From assembly GCA_023433775.1 (NCBI GenBank), contig JAEYTY010000060.1, positions 1-41,725 of the forward strand: a DNA stretch of 41,725 nucleotides. Direction: 5' to 3'. Each line of letters starts with the position of its first letter. Position 1 is the first letter of the stretch. The notes under the pieces were generated by a model. It was not told the origin of the DNA. It searched no databases and was given only the letters and a program-made list of their open reading frames with translations. The stretch comes from Pseudomonadota bacterium. GTDB lineage: Bacteria; Pseudomonadota; Alphaproteobacteria; Rhizobiales; Devosiaceae. The translations under genes and the position numbers were made by a program. Below, piece after piece: positions 16,349 through 24,257 of the stretch.

Positions 16349-17280
16349 AGCCCGACCCGCGCCAGGAGGTAGCGGTGATTGGAGCCAAACGAATCCGCAC
16401 CCGCCTCGATCTCCATGATCTGGGCGCTGCCGCGCGTGAACATATTGTCGATGGGCACGCCGAACATGCTGGCACGCACAGGCCAGGTGGCCGGATGGCT
16501 CGGCGGCGGCGCCAGGCCCTGTTCGCGCGCCAGGAAATCGAGCGGCTCAGACCATGGGGCGGCGTTGAAATCGCCAGCGAGAATGACCGGCCCGTCGATC
16601 TGGTCCAGGGCGCGGCGAAGCTGCTGGATCTCGATCATGGAGGCATTGTCGAAATAGGGTTTTGACAGGTGAATGCCCACGACGGTCGCGGGTTGACCGT
16701 CGATCTCGACCTCCGCCATTACCAGACGCTGGTGGCTGAAGGGCCAGAGATCGACCAGCCGGGCGTTCTGTAGCGGCAGGCGGGAATGGAGCGAGATATC
16801 GCAGCGGGCGCTGCTTTCACAGCCAACCCGATAGGGCAGCGCCTTGGCGATGTCATTCAGATAGGGTTCGACGCCCGGTGTTTCCATGACAATGGCAATG
16901 TCTGGCGCCAGCGCCACGATATGCGCCGCGGCGTCGGCGGCGCGGCGATTGCCAGTCAGGACATTGTAACTCAAGACGCGCAGCTCGGCCGCCGGGGGGG
17001 CGGTATAGGCCTGCCGCCGCCCATGCAGATCAAAGACCATGAAGGCGGCGTGGCCAGTGGCGGCAACAAGCACAATGAAAAACAGCGCGGCGCGCCAGCG
17101 GCTGCCGGTTATGACCAGCGCCACCAGCAGCGCTACGCCGCCAAACAGGATATGAAAGCGCAGGCTCTGGAGCAGCAGTTCACCCGGCAAGCCGGGTGAA
17201 ACAGAGATGATCAGCAAGACGAGGACCAGCAGCGCTGCAAAGCCCAGAAGTGCGCCGCGCAGTTCGGTGATCGACGTCAT
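16333..17280 (-). CDS. Membrane-anchored endonuclease/exonuclease/phosphatase family protein
   Basis: 315 residues. Three hydrophobic helices occupy the first ~85 residues; the rest is an EEP (DNase I-like) domain. Catalytic-type motifs: LRVLSYNVLTGNR (Asn), DIAIVMETPG (metal-binding Glu), VVGIHLSKPY, VILAGDFNAAPWSE (the GDFNA signature, Asp and Asn) and FGSNHRYLLARV (terminal His preceded by Ser-Asn rather than the usual Ser-Asp). The domain probably faces the periplasm. Family members cleave phosphodiesters in nucleic acids, phosphoinositides or sphingomyelin; the substrate is unknown. The ATG has GGGAGG about ten bases upstream. It follows leuA by 35 bases on the same strand and could be co-transcribed with it. 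Confidence 0.82.
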   Translation of the reverse strand: MTSITELRGALLGFAALLVLVLLIISVSPGLPGELLLQSLRFHILFGGVALLVALVITGSRWRAALFFIVLVAATGHAAFMVFDLHGRRQAYTAPPAAELRVLSYNVLTGNRRAADAAAHIVALAPDIAIVMETPGVEPYLNDIAKALPYRVGCESSARCDISLHSRLPLQNARLVDLWPFSHQRLVMAEVEIDGQPATVVGIHLSKPYFDNASMIEIQQLRRALDQIDGPVILAGDFNAAPWSEPLDFLAREQGLAPPPSHPATWPVRASMFGVPIDNMFTRGSAQIMEIEAGADSFGSNHRYLLARVGLYAGS

Positions 17281-17315
17281 GCCAGTCGCGCCTCCCGGGC
17301 TTTCTGCCGCCCGGA

Positions 17316-18875
17316 TCAGCCCGCCATCGCGCCCTGGGCTGATGCACCGCGCTCGATGAGCAGACGATTATAGGCGTTGAGATAGGCGCGGGCCGAGGCA
17401 ACGAGCGTGTCGGGCTCGGCGGCGTTGCCCGAGGCAATCCGGCCATTCATTTCGAGACGCACATGGGCCGAAGCCTGCGCATCGGTGCCGCCGGTGACGC
17501 CATCGACGGCGTAAAGAACCAGATGCGGCTGCTGGCCGACACCGGCCTTGATGGCGTTGAAAATGGCGTCGACCGAACCGGTGCCTTCATAGGACACCGC
17601 AGTCTCTTCGCCATCAATGGTCAGCACCAGATTGCACTTGTGCACGCCGCCGGTTTTGGAGACGACCTCCATATCGACCAGCTTGATGCGGTCGCCGACA
17701 GAACCCACTTCGTCATCGACCAGTGCGATGATGTCGGCGTCATAGACGTGCTTTTTGCGGTCAGCCAGATCCTTGAAGCGGACAAAGGCTTCCTGGAAGG
17801 CATTGTCGCCCAGCTCGTAGCCCAGCTCGCGCAGCTTGTCCTTGAAAGCAGCACGGCCCGAATGCTTGCCCATGACCAGGGTCGTTTCCTTGATGCCGAC
17901 ACTGGCCGGGGTCATGATTTCATAGGTCTCGGCATTTTTCAGCATACCATCCTGATGGATGCCGCTTTCATGCGCGAAGGCATTCTTGCCGACGATGGCC
18001 TTGTTGTACTGAACGGGGAAATTGGCCGCTGCCGAAACGACCTTGCTGGCACGGGCCAGATGGGTGCTTTCGACTTCGGTGTAGAACGGCATGGCATCGC
18101 CACGGGTGCGCAGCGCCATGACGATTTCTTCGAGCGCGGCATTGCCGGCGCGTTCGCCCAGACCATTGATCGTGCATTCAATCTGGCGCGCGCCGCCGGC
18201 GACACCGGCGAGCGAATTGGCCACGGCGAGGCCCAGATCGTCATGACAATGCACCGAGAAAATCGCCTTATCGGCATCGGGCACGCTTTCGATGATCTGC
18301 TTGAACATGCCGAAATGTTCTTCGGGAACCGCGTAGCCAACCGTATCGGGCAGGTTGATGGTCGTGGCGCCGGCCCGGATGGCGGTATCGACGCAGCGCT
18401 TGAGGAACTCAATGGGCGTACGGGTCGCGTCCATGGCCGACCACTCGACATCGTCGATCAGGTTGCGGGCCTGCGCGACAGTGCGGGCGATGATCTCGAT
18501 GACCTCGTCCTCGGTCTTTTTCATCTGGTGGGCCAGATGGATCGGCGAGGTGGAGACGAAAGTATGGATGCGGCCCTTTTTGGCGTGACGCACCGCCTCG
18601 CCTGCCCGGTCGATATCGGCTGAGATTGCGCGGGCGAGCCCGGCAACAGTGGCGCGCTTGACCTGCTTGGCCACGGCAACTACGGCCTCGAAATCGCCGA
18701 TGGAGGCGATGGGGAAACCGGCTTCGATAATGTCGACGCCCATTTCATCGAGCGTCTCGGCAACTTGGAGTTTTTCCTCCAGCGTCATGGTGGCGCCGGG
18801 CGATTGCTCACCGTCGCGCAGCGTGGTGTCGAAGATGAAGACGCGTTCTTTATTGCTGTCGGTCGTCGCGGACAT
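17316..18875 (-). CDS. leuA: 2-isopropylmalate synthase
   Basis: 519 residues from the ATG at 18873-18875. First committed step of leucine synthesis: acetyl-CoA plus 2-ketoisovalerate to 2-isopropylmalate, cytosolic and feedback-inhibited by leucine. Motifs: FDTTLRDGEQSPGA (metal/substrate Arg-Asp, about residue 15), INLPDTVGYA, SVHCHDDLGLAVANSLAG (the HxH metal site) and HESGIHQDGMLKN, followed by the C-terminal LeuA dimer/allosteric domain (VGQQPHLVLYAVDGVTGGTDAQ). An ATG three codons upstream has AGGA only two bases away; the chosen ATG has it about ten bases away. Upstream lies a leucine-rich short ORF and two hairpins, suggesting leucine-sensitive control. Confidence 0.95.
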   Translation of the reverse strand: MSATTDSNKERVFIFDTTLRDGEQSPGATMTLEEKLQVAETLDEMGVDIIEAGFPIASIGDFEAVVAVAKQVKRATVAGLARAISADIDRAGEAVRHAKKGRIHTFVSTSPIHLAHQMKKTEDEVIEIIARTVAQARNLIDDVEWSAMDATRTPIEFLKRCVDTAIRAGATTINLPDTVGYAVPEEHFGMFKQIIESVPDADKAIFSVHCHDDLGLAVANSLAGVAGGARQIECTINGLGERAGNAALEEIVMALRTRGDAMPFYTEVESTHLARASKVVSAAANFPVQYNKAIVGKNAFAHESGIHQDGMLKNAETYEIMTPASVGIKETTLVMGKHSGRAAFKDKLRELGYELGDNAFQEAFVRFKDLADRKKHVYDADIIALVDDEVGSVGDRIKLVDMEVVSKTGGVHKCNLVLTIDGEETAVSYEGTGSVDAIFNAIKAGVGQQPHLVLYAVDGVTGGTDAQASAHVRLEMNGRIASGNAAEPDTLVASARAYLNAYNRLLIERGASAQGAMAG

Positions 18876-18896
18876 CGAAATCATTTCCTATCAGGC

Positions 18897-18998
18897 GGCC
18901 CAGAAACATGGTTCTGCAGGCCGGACATTTTGTGTGCGGCTGATGTGGCGTTATCCCCTGACGACCCGCTCGTTTGCCGAGCTGCCGGTGATCAGGGG
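18897..18998 (-). promoter_or_regulatory. Two leader hairpins between the Leu-rich ORF and leuA
   Basis: On the minus strand CCCCTGA (18992-18998), which contains the stop codon of the leader ORF, pairs with TCAGGGG (18955-18961). Nested inside is GCTCG/CGAGC (18968-18982). A second hairpin, GGCC-TG-CAGAA / TTCTG-GGCC (18897-18922), ends about 11 bases before the leuA ribosome site. Neither is followed by a U-tract, so transcription termination is not obvious. Confidence 0.45.
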
Positions 18999-19114
18999 CT
19001 GATAAGAAGGAGAAGAAGAGCGGGAAGCAGCAACAGGCCAGCGGCAATCACCAGACGGGTCTGAAAGACCTGCTGCTGGGCGATGGCAATGGCTTTGGCG
19101 CGACGGCGCTGCAT
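18992..19114 (-). CDS. Leucine-rich 40-codon leader ORF upstream of leuA
   Basis: ATG at 19112-19114 with GAGAG about seven bases upstream; TGA at 18992-18994. The product starts MQRRRAKAIAIAQQQ and ends GLLLLPALLLLLISP: ten leucines of 40, nine of them in two runs near the C-terminus, just before a hairpin that overlaps the stop. Position (117 bases before leuA), leucine runs and following hairpins are what a leucine-sensing leader peptide would show. It is longer than classical leader peptides and its hydrophobic end could make it a small single-pass membrane protein instead. A possible -35 box TTGACC lies at 19186-19191, but the -10 is poor. Confidence 0.5.
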   Translation of the reverse strand: MQRRRAKAIAIAQQQVFQTRLVIAAGLLLLPALLLLLISP

Positions 19115-19203
19115 GTCAAAACTCTCGAATTACCAGCAAACAATGCGCCAAAGAGACAATCGGCGCAAGGGTCTAGAGGAAAATTGGTCAAGAAATTCTG
19201 CGC

Positions 19204-20091
19204 TCAGTTCCCGAGGTCCAGCGTCCCCTGCCCGACGATGACGGCATGACCGCCGATGGCGCCATGCACCAATTGCCCTGACTCTTTGCGCATCTGGAGG
19301 GTGATGCGGCATTCGCGGCCCATCTCCCTGCCCTGACGCAGCACATATTCCGAGCTGCCAGTCTGAATGGTGTCGTGCTCGGCCAGAAGCCCGATCAGCG
19401 CGGCGGCGGCGCTGCCTGTGCCGGGATCCTCGCCCAGGCCCATGCCAAACATGCGGGCGGCAATGTCATTCCCGGACTCTTCGGGCGTGAGCGTGAACAC
19501 ATAGGCCGAGTGGTGGTCGTGATGGAAAACATCGTTCCATGCCAGCCTGTTAACCGACACCTTCCGCAGGGAATCGGCATTGCGCACGGGGATAAGGTGG
19601 AAAGTGACACCGGCGGAAAAGACCGCCGGCTCAAAGTGATCGCAGCCGACGTCATCGACCTCGAGCCCGAGAGCCTGAGCGATGGCGAGACGATCCGGCA
19701 GGTCGGCGATACGGCCCGGAAGACGCGGCAGGGTGAACTTCGCTTCGGCGGTTCGATGATCCACACGCTCGACCAGTGCCGTGACCAGCCCGACCTGCTC
19801 TTCGAGGCGCACAGCGCTGGACTTGTTCTGCAGGCCAAGCGCAACCGCCGCGCCGACCGTGGGATGACCGGCAAAGGGCAGTTCCTGATAGGGCGTGAAG
19901 ATGCGCAGCGCCGCCGTGTTGCGCTCCCCCTTCGGCTTGCAGATGAACACCGTCTCGCTGAGGTTGAATTCGCGGGCGATGGCCTGCATCTCGCCATCGA
20001 GCAGGCCATCGGCTTTGGGCACCACGGCCAGCGCATTACCCTTGAGAGGGGTCTGCGTGAAAACGTCGAGCAGCAGATAATCGAGCTTCAA
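19204..20091 (-). CDS. PhzF family isomerase/epimerase
   Basis: 295 residues from a TTG start at 20089-20091 that overlaps the upstream stop as TTGA. PhzF-like proteins have two diaminopimelate-epimerase-like halves. Seen here: DYLLLDVFTQTPLKGNALAVV at the start, FNLSETVFI with the catalytic-type Glu (about residue 45), LPFAGHPTVGAAVALG (GHPTxG motif) and GEDPGTGSAAAALIGLL in the second half. PhzF itself isomerises a phenazine precursor, but no other phenazine gene is nearby and most family members have unknown substrates. The gene is the last of a coupled cluster GFA - UPF0303 - PhzF, suggesting a shared detoxification or catabolic role; this is inference. The longer frame (to 20145) runs into the upstream gene and is rejected. 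Confidence 0.85.
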   Translation of the reverse strand: MKLDYLLLDVFTQTPLKGNALAVVPKADGLLDGEMQAIAREFNLSETVFICKPKGERNTAALRIFTPYQELPFAGHPTVGAAVALGLQNKSSAVRLEEQVGLVTALVERVDHRTAEAKFTLPRLPGRIADLPDRLAIAQALGLEVDDVGCDHFEPAVFSAGVTFHLIPVRNADSLRKVSVNRLAWNDVFHHDHHSAYVFTLTPEESGNDIAARMFGMGLGEDPGTGSAAAALIGLLAEHDTIQTGSSEYVLRQGREMGRECRITLQMRKESGQLVHGAIGGHAVIVGQGTLDLGN

Positions 20092-20585
20092 TTGCTGACA
20101 TCCGGAAGGGCATAATCGGCGCGTGGCTTGCCCAAATAATCGCACAGCGCATCGACGGCCACGCCGTGATCCTTGCGTCCCGGCAGGCCGGAAATGGTCA
20201 GCGAGCCGATGATGCCAGCCCCCGGCACCCGCAGCGGAAACCCGCCGCCGGCAATGACATAGTCGGCAGGATCGGCGCCTGACTGGGGCGAGAATGGCGC
20301 TTCGCCGCGTTCGAGCACCAGCCGATAGCTGGCGCGCTGGAACCGGCGCACGCTATTGACCTTGCGGCGCACCCATTCGGCATTGTCGGCGCTGGTGCCC
20401 GGCGTGGCCGAAAAGAACAATTGCCGGTCCCATGTCCTGATATCCACCACCAGGGAAAGCCCTTCGGCAAGCGCCCGTGCCCTTATGGCCGAACCGATTT
20501 CGAAGGCGACCGCTTCATCCAGCGCCGGCAGGACGAGTTCGCGTTCCTGGCGCTTGACGCGCTCAACATCATTTTCTGTGGTCAT
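20088..20585 (-). CDS. UPF0303 / GlcG-HbpS-type heme-degrading domain protein
   Basis: 165 residues starting MTTENDVERVKRQE. The ATG at 20583-20585 has AGGA six bases upstream, and only two bases separate it from the stop of the GFA gene, so translation is probably coupled. Features: FEIGSAIRARALAEGLSLVVDI, then LFFSATPGTSADNAEWVRRK, and VIAGGGFPLRVPGAGIIGSLTISGLP with the Gly-rich HbpS/GlcG-like motif. The family (YBR137W, UPF0303, 'heme-degrading domain-containing') binds small ligands or heme in some members; no enzymatic role is secure. No signal peptide is visible. An upstream TTG-initiated extension of nine codons has no support. Confidence 0.83.
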   Translation of the reverse strand: MTTENDVERVKRQERELVLPALDEAVAFEIGSAIRARALAEGLSLVVDIRTWDRQLFFSATPGTSADNAEWVRRKVNSVRRFQRASYRLVLERGEAPFSPQSGADPADYVIAGGGFPLRVPGAGIIGSLTISGLPGRKDHGVAVDALCDYLGKPRADYALPDVSN

Positions 20586-20587
20586 TT

Positions 20588-21046
20588 TCAGTCCTGCTGC
20601 GAACGCGTCCAAGCATCAAAGAGTGGCGTCCGATCGACAGCGCCCTTGGTAAAATTGACAAGGGCCGGGTCGATTTCGGCCCAGGCCGCCTTGCTGTCGG
20701 TCCAGATATTGCCCACGGGGCGCGCCCAATCGATGTCGTCGAGCGTGCCGGCCCGCGCCACCTTGATGCCGGGAGCCGGTGGATCATTCCACATCCAGCC
20801 ATGGCAATTGGCGCAGAAATTCATGGTGATGACATTGCCGCTGTCGGCGCGGCGCTGATAGCGGGCGATCTCGCCGGAGAGGATTTCATAATCGCCGTCG
20901 CGCACGATCATCGACATCGACCAGCCCGCGCCGGAAAAGCGCTGACAATCCTTGCAATGGCAATTGTAGACGGAAAGCGGGCTGGCCTTGAGGCGATATC
21001 GGACGGCGCCGCACTGGCACCCGCCCTCAACTGGAAATTCCGGCAC
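20588..21046 (-). CDS. GFA family (glutathione-dependent formaldehyde-activating-type, CENP-V fold) protein
   Basis: 152 residues. The zinc-binding pattern of the GFA domain is clear: GGCQCGAVRY (CxC), YNCHCKDCQRFSGAG (CxCxxC) and FCANCHGWMW (CxxC). Despite the name, members other than Gfa of Paracoccus have unproven substrates. The frame has GTG codons at 21050-21052 and 21044-21046; GGGGAG touches the first but sits six bases from the second, so the second is the likely start. It is first gene of the coupled cluster with the UPF0303 and PhzF-like genes. It lies 72 bases beyond the ilvC terminator, so the cluster probably has its own promoter. Confidence 0.85.
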   Translation of the reverse strand: MPEFPVEGGCQCGAVRYRLKASPLSVYNCHCKDCQRFSGAGWSMSMIVRDGDYEILSGEIARYQRRADSGNVITMNFCANCHGWMWNDPPAPGIKVARAGTLDDIDWARPVGNIWTDSKAAWAEIDPALVNFTKGAVDRTPLFDAWTRSQQD

Positions 21047-21117
21047 GCTCACCTCCCCGATCTGTCAGGCCCCGGTTTTAGCCGAAGCCGCGCGCGGTTG
21101 GAACATGCCGGAAAAGA

Positions 21118-21141
21118 AAACGGGGGCCGAAGCCCCCGTTT
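21118..21141 (-). terminator. ilvC terminator with UUCG tetraloop
   Basis: AAACGGGGGC / GCCCCCGTTT; on the minus strand the loop is TTCG and the stem is followed by TCTTTTCC. It begins ten bases after the ilvC stop. Confidence 0.9.
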
Positions 21142-21150
21142 CCAGATTTC

Positions 21151-22170
21151 CTAGTTCTTGGCCTTGTCGACCAGGGCGCCAGCCTTGATCCAGGGCATCA
21201 TGTCGCGCAGCTTGGTGCCGACTTCTTCGATCTGGTGTTCATCATGCAGGCGACGGGTCGCCTTGAAGCGCGAACCGCCAGCCTTGATTTCCTGCATCCA
21301 CTCGGAGGTGAACTTGCCCGACTGAATGTCGTGCAGAACGCGCTTCATCTCGGCCTTGGTTTCCGAGGTGATGATGCGCGGACCGGTGACATATTCGCCC
21401 CACTCGGCCGTGTTCGAGATCGAGTAGTTCATGTTGGCGATGCCGCCCTGGTAGATCAGGTCGACGATCAGCTTCACTTCGTGCAGGCACTCGAAATAGG
21501 CCATTTCCGGAGCGTAGCCGGCTTCCACCAGCGTTTCGAAGCCGGCGCGGATCAGCTCGACCAGACCACCGCAGAGCACGGCCTGCTCGCCGAACAGGTC
21601 GGTTTCGCATTCTTCGCGGAAATTGGTTTCGATGACGCCCGAACGGCCGCCGCCAACGCCCGAGGCATAGGCCACCGCGATGTCATGGGCATTGCCCGAC
21701 GCGTCCTGGTGCACGGCGATCAGGCACGGCACGCCGCCACCCTTCTGGTATTCGCCACGCACGGTGTGGCCCGGACCCTTGGGCGCGATCATGATCACGT
21801 CGACGGTCGACTTGGGCTCGATCAGGTTGAAGTGGACATTGAGGCCATGGGCGAAAGCCAGTGCGGCGCCGTCACGGATATTGGGCTCGATATGCTGCTT
21901 GTAGATGTCGGCCTGCAGCTCGTCGGGGGTCAGCATCATGATGACGTCAGCCCACTTGGAAGCGTCGGCAACCGACATGACCTTGAGGCCTTCGCCCTCG
22001 GCCTTCTTGGCGGACGGGGAACCGGGACGCAGGGCGACGACCACATCGGTGACGCCCGAGTCGCGCAGGTTCAGCACATGGGCATGGCCCTGGCTGCCAT
22101 AGCCGACAATGGCGACCTTCTTGGACTTGATGATGTTGAGATCGGCATCACGATCATAATAAACACGCAT
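21151..22170 (-). CDS. ilvC: Ketol-acid reductoisomerase (class I)
   Basis: 339 residues, the usual class I length. It isomerises and reduces acetolactate or acetohydroxybutyrate with NADPH and Mg2+, second step of valine/isoleucine synthesis. Motifs: VAIVGYGSQGHAHVLNLRDSG (NADPH Rossmann fingerprint, residue ~18), PKGPGHTVRGEY (about 130), the Mg-binding DLFGEQAVLCGG (about 190) and ECLHEVKLIVDLIYQGGI (about 228). The ATG has GGGGAG seven bases upstream. It lies 25 bases after a TetR-family gene on the same strand, so read-through is possible. It ends at a strong terminator. Confidence 0.98.
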   Translation of the reverse strand: MRVYYDRDADLNIIKSKKVAIVGYGSQGHAHVLNLRDSGVTDVVVALRPGSPSAKKAEGEGLKVMSVADASKWADVIMMLTPDELQADIYKQHIEPNIRDGAALAFAHGLNVHFNLIEPKSTVDVIMIAPKGPGHTVRGEYQKGGGVPCLIAVHQDASGNAHDIAVAYASGVGGGRSGVIETNFREECETDLFGEQAVLCGGLVELIRAGFETLVEAGYAPEMAYFECLHEVKLIVDLIYQGGIANMNYSISNTAEWGEYVTGPRIITSETKAEMKRVLHDIQSGKFTSEWMQEIKAGGSRFKATRRLHDEHQIEEVGTKLRDMMPWIKAGALVDKAKN

Positions 22171-22195
22171 TGGATTCTCCCCGGATTGCGTCTTG

Positions 22196-22843
22196 TCAGA
22201 TATTGGCCTTGGCCCCGTAGAGGGCCAGGAACTGTTCTGTCGCAGTCTTCACATCGACCTCGATGTTGGACTCGATATTGGTTTGAGTGAGGCTCTTGTC
22301 GCCCAGCAGAAGCCGGATCTGCACATCGCGGACCACGAGGCCGAAAAAGGTGCGATAGGCATCTTCGCTGCTGGAAAAGCGCAAGAGGCGCGCATCGCGG
22401 CCGGCTTCAAGAATGGGCTTCAACCGCCGGCGAATGGCCAACGGACCATTTTCCAGCACGATGGTCCCGAGGCTGTCCTTCTCCTGCGCCGCATGGGTGA
22501 TCGCGGTGCGATTGAGGGTGATGGACACTTCCCCGATAATGGTGGTCAGCAGGTCACGCGCGAATTGCTCAAGGCTATCACGCAAAGTCTTGCTGCTGAG
22601 ATGGGTGCGGTCGACATAGGGCATACGCACCTTGGCCGCCTGCCATTGCACGGTGGCGGTCAGCAACCCGTCACGGTCACCGAACCACTTGTAGAGCGTC
22701 TCCTTGGAACAGGAGGCACGGCGGGCAACCGCGGTCATGGTGAGGCCGTCGCCATTTTCGACGAGCAGGTCCAGCGCCGCCGTGAGCACTGCCTGCTGCC
22801 GCGGGGTGAACGTCTCTTCGTTGACCTTGATGGCCAATGGCAC
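22196..22843 (-). CDS. TetR/AcrR family transcriptional regulator
   Basis: 215 residues from a GTG start. The N-terminal helix-turn-helix reads TPRQQAVLTAALDLLVENG ... MTAVARRASCSKETLYKWFGDRDGLLTA, with the classic KxTLYxxFxxKxxL signature. The C-terminal ligand domain is not assignable. The frame is open far upstream, over the start of the divergent gene. An ATG at 22958-22960 would place the 16-bp palindrome inside the coding region, whereas the GTG at 22841-22843 has GGAAGG seven bases upstream and a normal TetR N-terminus. It is divergent from an Old Yellow Enzyme, the usual TetR-effector arrangement, and probably represses it and itself. ilvC follows after 25 bases. Confidence 0.85.
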   Translation of the reverse strand: MPLAIKVNEETFTPRQQAVLTAALDLLVENGDGLTMTAVARRASCSKETLYKWFGDRDGLLTATVQWQAAKVRMPYVDRTHLSSKTLRDSLEQFARDLLTTIIGEVSITLNRTAITHAAQEKDSLGTIVLENGPLAIRRRLKPILEAGRDARLLRFSSSEDAYRTFFGLVVRDVQIRLLLGDKSLTQTNIESNIEVDVKTATEQFLALYGAKANI

Positions 22844-22896
22844 GCGCTTGCCTTCCACACTAACGCCGAACGCTTCGGCACTTTTCCGTTCGCTGG

Positions 22897-22912
22897 CGTA
22901 CCGTACGGTACG
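22897..22912. promoter_or_regulatory. 16-bp palindromic operator candidate for the TetR regulator
   Basis: CGTACCGTACGGTACG is a perfect palindrome between the divergent TetR and Old Yellow Enzyme genes. ACCGTACGGT-like cores are typical TetR/AcrR operators. Confidence 0.7.
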
Positions 22913-22954
22913 GTTCGTTGCAAGGGGGAATGTGGAGCGACGCGACAGTTTTCC

Positions 22955-22978
22955 TTCCATCGGCACTTGCCGATGGAA
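22955..22978. other. 10-bp hairpin in the leader of the Old Yellow Enzyme gene
   Basis: TTCCATCGGC and its exact complement GCCGATGGAA flank ACTT. It lies 55 bases before the Old Yellow Enzyme ATG and beyond the palindromic operator. It may be an RNA hairpin or a second dyad. Confidence 0.5.
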
Positions 22979-23032
22979 CGCCCATGGCCCATGTATAGGC
23001 TCGCTCGCCTCCTCAGCCTTCAGGAAATATCC

Positions 23033-24154
23033 ATGTCCCAGCTCATGTCCCCCATTCGCCTGCGCGATCTGACATTGCGCAACCGCACTGTCGTAGCGCC
23101 GATGTGCCAATATTCCGCCGTCGATGGTTTCGCCAATGACTGGCACATGGTGCATCTGGGACGGTTTGGCATTGGCGGATTTGGGCTGGTGCTGCTTGAA
23201 GCCACGGGCGTTTTGCCCGAGGGGCGCATTTCCTATGCCGATCTCGGTCTGTGGAAGGACGAGCATATCGCTCCCCTCGCCCGCACCGTTGATTTTCTGC
23301 ATGGGCAAGGCGCCGCCGTTGGCATTCAGTTGGCCCATGCCGGGCGCAAGGCATCGACGCCTGTTTCATGGAATGGCCCTGAACAATTGGCGACAGCGGA
23401 ACAGCGCCAGCGGCTCGGCTACGAACATTGGCAGCCGGTGGCTCCGAGCGCGATTGTTCATGGCGCCAGCCCCGACTATCAGACGCCGATTGAACTCGAC
23501 GCTGCCGGGATCAGGCGGGTGATTGACGGCTTTGTTGCCGCGGCCAAGCGGGCGGATCAGGCCGGCTTTGACACGGTCGAAATCCACGCCGCGCATGGCT
23601 ACCTGCTCAACCAGTTCCTGTCGCCGCTGGCAAACAAGCGGACGGACCAATATGGCGGCAGCCGCGAAAACCGGATGCGGCTGGTGCTAGAGGTGACCGA
23701 AGCTGTTCGCGCCGTATGGCCGGCGGGCAAGCCGCTGCTGGTGCGCCTGTCCGTCAGCGATAACAATGCCGATGGCTGGCAGGTCGAGGACAGTGTCGTG
23801 CTGGCCCGCGAACTCAAGGCCTTGGGCGTCGACGCCATCGATTGTTCCAGCGGCGGTTTCGATGAGGGCCGCATCACGCCAGAAGCGGCCTATCAGGTGC
23901 CCTTTGCCAAGGCTGTGAAGGCAGGCGCGGATATTCCAACGCTGGCCGTGGGCCTGCTGAGCGACGTCGAGAGAGCAGAAACTATCATCGTCGAAGGCGA
24001 GGCCGATTTTATCGCCCTGGCGCGTGGCGCGCTTGATGATCCCAATTGGCCCGTACACGCCAATCGCGCTTTGGGCAGCAAGGATTATAGCCTCTGGCCC
24101 GTGCAGACCCGGCGCGTTGCCGGACGAGACAAGGTGCTCGGGCTCATAGACTGA
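23033..24154 (+). CDS. Old Yellow Enzyme family NADPH:flavin oxidoreductase (YqjM/NamA-like)
   Basis: 373 residues; FMN-dependent ene-reductase that reduces alpha,beta-unsaturated carbonyls with NADPH. Features of the YqjM subclass: VVAPMCQYSAVDGFANDWH with Cys and Tyr near the flavin (about residue 25), QLAHAGRKAS, and EIHAAHGYLLNQFLSPLANK with the substrate-binding His pair (about residue 183), then RTDQYGGSRENRMR and the phosphate-binding C-terminal IALARGALDDPNWP. The ATG at 23033 has AGGA seven bases upstream; the longer frame to the left is antisense to the TetR gene and rejected. Divergence from TetR suggests induction by reactive electrophiles. Confidence 0.93.
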   Translation: MSQLMSPIRLRDLTLRNRTVVAPMCQYSAVDGFANDWHMVHLGRFGIGGFGLVLLEATGVLPEGRISYADLGLWKDEHIAPLARTVDFLHGQGAAVGIQLAHAGRKASTPVSWNGPEQLATAEQRQRLGYEHWQPVAPSAIVHGASPDYQTPIELDAAGIRRVIDGFVAAAKRADQAGFDTVEIHAAHGYLLNQFLSPLANKRTDQYGGSRENRMRLVLEVTEAVRAVWPAGKPLLVRLSVSDNNADGWQVEDSVVLARELKALGVDAIDCSSGGFDEGRITPEAAYQVPFAKAVKAGADIPTLAVGLLSDVERAETIIVEGEADFIALARGALDDPNWPVHANRALGSKDYSLWPVQTRRVAGRDKVLGLID

Positions 24155-24257
24155 GCCACGGTAAAGCCCCGAGGCCGACCAAATTCCGCCGCCTTGCCTT
24201 GATTAGCCTGGTGCCAAGCCGGGCGACTGCCCAATTGAGCCTTTGGAGGAGTTTTTC

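Noticed and set aside
17180..17446. 88-codon minus-strand frame across the leuA end and the start of the EEP gene
   Set aside because: An out-of-frame shadow bridging two well-supported genes.
22193..23032. N-terminal extension of the Old Yellow Enzyme frame
   Set aside because: It runs antisense through tetR and across the palindromic operator; the ATG at 23033 has a good ribosome site and the family's N-terminus.
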